Source: Planctomycetota bacterium (GTDB taxonomy: Bacteria > Planctomycetota > SZUA-567 > H5-PLA8). Taken from it: a stretch of 8,196 bases of DNA. Below, in pieces: positions 6,319-8,196 of this stretch. The stretch is taken from assembly GCA_025355035.1 (NCBI GenBank), contig JANXLS010000898.1, forward strand, positions 1 to 8,196, written 5' to 3'. The notes beneath the pieces are model-generated. The model saw nothing but the letters and a program-made list of their open reading frames with translations. It made no database searches and was not told the DNA's origin. The position numbers and the translations under genes are program-made. Position 1 is the first letter of the stretch. Each line of letters begins with the position of its first letter.

Positions 6319-7941
6319 ATGACGGCTCCAGGTAACTACACTTCGCTTCCTGAGCTCGAAGCGATCGGCATCACGCATCCGCGAACAGTTTCGTACCATC
6401 TTCCGACTTCGGTGTTGTGCGAGGAGGCCGTTAAGCGCGGCGAAGCACAGATCGCGTATCGCGGGCCGCTCGTAATCAACACCGGTAAATTCACCGGCCG
6501 CGCGGTGCAGGATCGGTACATCGTTGACGAACCAGCGAGCACGAATCATGTTGGCTGGGGCAAGGTCAACCGGCCGATCAGCGAAGCGGCATTTGAGACG
6601 CTGTTCGCGCGTATGACAGCGTATTTCCAGCACAAGGATATTTTTGTTCAGGACGCGTTCGCGGGGGCCGATCCGGCGCATCGCGTGCCGTTGCGCGTCA
6701 TCACGGAATCGGCGCTGCACGCGTCGTTCGCGCGGACGATGTTTGTGCGCCCCGACGACCACGATTTTTCAAATCATGCTCCCGAAATCACGATGCTTCA
6801 CGCGCCGAATTTTCATGCCGTGCCGCACTTGGATCACACGCGGACGGACACCTTCATCGTGCTGCATTTGACGAAGAAGATCGTCTTGATCGGGGGAACG
6901 GGTTACGCGGGTGAGATCAAAAAGTCAGTTTTCTCGCTGATGAATTATCTGATGCCGCTGAAGGGCGTGATGCCGATGCATTGTTCGGCGAATATCGGGC
7001 CGGTCAACGCGGACGGTTCGGGCAGGGACACGGCGGTGTTCTTCGGATTGAGCGGGACGGGAAAGACGACGCTCTCGGCGAATCCCGAACGGCAGTTGAT
7101 CGGCGACGATGAACACGGCTGGAGCGACACGGGCGTCTTCAATTTCGAGGGCGGCTGCTACGCGAAAGTGATCCGTCTCGACCCGCAGCAAGAGCCGGAG
7201 ATTTTTGCGCGGACGCAGGCGTTCGGGACGATTCTCGAAAACGTCGTCGTCGATCCGAACACGCGGCGGCTGGACCTCAACGATGCGAAGATTACCGAGA
7301 ACACGCGCGCGGCGTATCCGCTGGCGCTGATTTCGTATGCGGCGCATCCGTCGCTGGGAGGTCACGCGAAGAACGTGGTCTTCTTGGCGTGCGACGCGTT
7401 CGGCGTGATGCCGCCGATTGCGCGGCTGACGCCCGAGCAGGCGATGTACCATTTTATCTCGGGCTATTCAGCGAAAGTCGCGGGGACTGAGGCGGGGATG
7501 GGCAAGGATCCGGAGGCAACGTTCAGCGCGTGTTTCGGCGCGCCGTTCATGGTCCATCCGCCGGGCGTTTACGCCTCGCTGCTCGGAAAAAAAATCGCGG
7601 AGAACAAAGCGTCGTGCTGGCTGGTCAACACAGGATGGACGGGCGGACCGTTCGGCGTCGGCAAGCGCATGAGCATCACGCACACGCGTGCGGTTTTGCG
7701 AGCGGCGTTGAGCGGCGCGTTGGACAAAGTTGAGACGGTGCGCGAGCCGGTCTTTGGCTTGGAAATTCCACTGGTGTGCCCGGGCGTTCCCGCAAGCGTT
7801 TTGATTCCGCGCGATACGTGGGCGGACAAGGCTGCGTACGATGCAAAGGCGCGCGAATTGGCCGGACGATTTGTCAAAAATTTTGCGGACGTCGGCAAGG
7901 GAGCAGCGAAGGAAATCGAAGCGGCTGGGCCGAAGGTGTGA
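6319..7941 (+). CDS. pckA: Phosphoenolpyruvate carboxykinase (ATP)
   Basis: PckA converts oxaloacetate and ATP to phosphoenolpyruvate, CO2 and ADP, the first committed step of gluconeogenesis, in the cytoplasm. The 540 residues equal the E. coli enzyme in length. Visible motifs are the substrate loop NTGKFTGR (R61), IGGTGYAGEIKKS (K201, K202), MHCSANIGP (H221), the Walker A-like GLSGTGKTT at 243-251 (K249, T250), the kinase-2 motif IGDDEHGW (D263, D264) and TENTR (R330). By comparison with E. coli these supply the metal ligands (K202, H221, D264) and the nucleotide-binding lysine. Between H221 and the P-loop there are about six extra residues compared with E. coli. In the substrate loop the usual SPKDKF is AVQDRY. 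GAGGG lies 6 bases before ATG. A strong hairpin just upstream separates it from the membrane-protein gene. TGA is the stop, unlike its neighbours. Confidence 0.97.
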   Translation: MTAPGNYTSLPELEAIGITHPRTVSYHLPTSVLCEEAVKRGEAQIAYRGPLVINTGKFTGRAVQDRYIVDEPASTNHVGWGKVNRPISEAAFETLFARMTAYFQHKDIFVQDAFAGADPAHRVPLRVITESALHASFARTMFVRPDDHDFSNHAPEITMLHAPNFHAVPHLDHTRTDTFIVLHLTKKIVLIGGTGYAGEIKKSVFSLMNYLMPLKGVMPMHCSANIGPVNADGSGRDTAVFFGLSGTGKTTLSANPERQLIGDDEHGWSDTGVFNFEGGCYAKVIRLDPQQEPEIFARTQAFGTILENVVVDPNTRRLDLNDAKITENTRAAYPLALISYAAHPSLGGHAKNVVFLACDAFGVMPPIARLTPEQAMYHFISGYSAKVAGTEAGMGKDPEATFSACFGAPFMVHPPGVYASLLGKKIAENKASCWLVNTGWTGGPFGVGKRMSITHTRAVLRAALSGALDKVETVREPVFGLEIPLVCPGVPASVLIPRDTWADKAAYDAKARELAGRFVKNFADVGKGAAKEIEAAGPKV

Positions 7942-7955
7942 TGATGCGGCGTCGA

Positions 7956-7994
7956 TTCGATGCGCGCGCTTCTATTTTCGCCGCACGCATCGAA
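7956..7994. repeat. Inverted repeat at the convergent gene ends
   Basis: TTCGATGCG at 7956-7964 pairs with CGCATCGAA at 7986-7994 across a 21-base loop that contains a further GCG/CGC pair. It sits between pckA and the minus-strand gene and overlaps the last codons of the latter. There is no T-tract on either strand, so it is not a standard intrinsic terminator, though it may stabilise both 3' ends. Confidence 0.45.
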
Positions 7995-8196
7995 ATCCGA
8001 TGGCGTCAAGTTTGAAACAGGCGTCTTGGAATCCGGGATCGTCGCCGGCGCGAGACGACGAGCGGAGTTTGTCTTCCGATGAATCCCACGCTCCGCCGCG
8101 CAGAACGATTTTCGTGTTCTGTCCCGCTGAAGGACCGTGCGGATTTCTCGCGGGGCTGGTCGCGTAGTAGTTGGCGTCGTAGTAATCGTTGCACCA
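7972..8196 (-). CDS. SUMF1/FGE-domain protein, C-terminal part (5' end outside window)
   Basis: The minus-strand frame is open from the right edge to TAG at 7974-7972, giving 74 residues of the end of a protein with the formylglycine-generating-enzyme (C-type-lectin-like) fold. Typical features are WCNDYYDANYYATSPARNPHG, then LRGGAWDSS at 32-40, and the family's closing motif IGFRCVR at 66-72. Members act as sulfatase-activating oxidases, ergothioneine/ovothiol-type enzymes or non-catalytic domains fused to kinases. At the two places where human FGE has the redox cysteines C336 and C341 this protein has Ser39 and Leu44, so classical FGE activity is unlikely. It is convergent with pckA, with only 30 bases between stop codons. 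N-terminal domains are not visible. Confidence 0.85.
   Translation of the reverse strand, partial: WCNDYYDANYYATSPARNPHGPSAGQNTKIVLRGGAWDSSEDKLRSSSRAGDDPGFQDACFKLDAIGFRCVRRK

Noticed and set aside
6925..7452. Minus-strand frame of 175 codons opposite pckA
   Set aside because: It is Arg-rich shadow translation over the most conserved part of pckA.

Overview
This window is ordinary bacterial chromosome with tightly packed genes and, by eye, moderately high GC. No mobile element, CRISPR array, rRNA or tRNA was seen. It holds nine protein-coding genes, seven on the plus strand and two on the minus strand. Two are cut by the window edges: a phosphofructokinase at the left and a SUMF1/FGE-domain protein at the right. 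A PPi-type phosphofructokinase, two secreted SGNH/GDSL hydrolases, a SUMF1/FGE-domain protein and an ATP-type PEP carboxykinase together would fit the Planctomycetes/Verrucomicrobia/Acidobacteria range. That placement is inference only; no taxonomic marker can be read here with certainty.

Left part (2-1716): the 3' two-thirds or more of a phosphofructokinase carries the residue pair typical of pyrophosphate-dependent enzymes and ends at a strong intrinsic terminator. A secreted SGNH hydrolase follows. Middle (1717-3516): a NarL/FixJ-type response regulator with its own sigma70-like promoter and no adjacent histidine kinase is convergent with a second secreted SGNH hydrolase on the minus strand, which resembles the platelet-activating-factor acetylhydrolase alpha subunits. 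Next (3517-5029): a small zinc-ribbon protein lies upstream of prfB (release factor 2). The prfB gene is split by the classic autoregulatory +1 programmed frameshift, so a plain reading-frame scan finds only its second part. Right part (5030-8196): a single-pass membrane protein of unknown function with a poly-proline N-terminus ends at a very strong terminator. Then come pckA and, convergent with it, the C-terminal end of the SUMF1/FGE-domain protein.

How the genes work together: PPi-PFK and PckA are both at the glycolysis/gluconeogenesis hub, PPi-PFK being reversible and PckA making PEP from oxaloacetate, but they are not in one operon here. The other genes look like separate transcription units. 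I see no convincing undescribed multi-gene system. The points most worth a second look are the prfB recoding site, the PPi signature of the PFK, the membrane protein of unknown function, the hairpin placed just before pckA, the palindromic element inside the response-regulator promoter, and the SUMF1-fold protein that lacks the catalytic cysteines.
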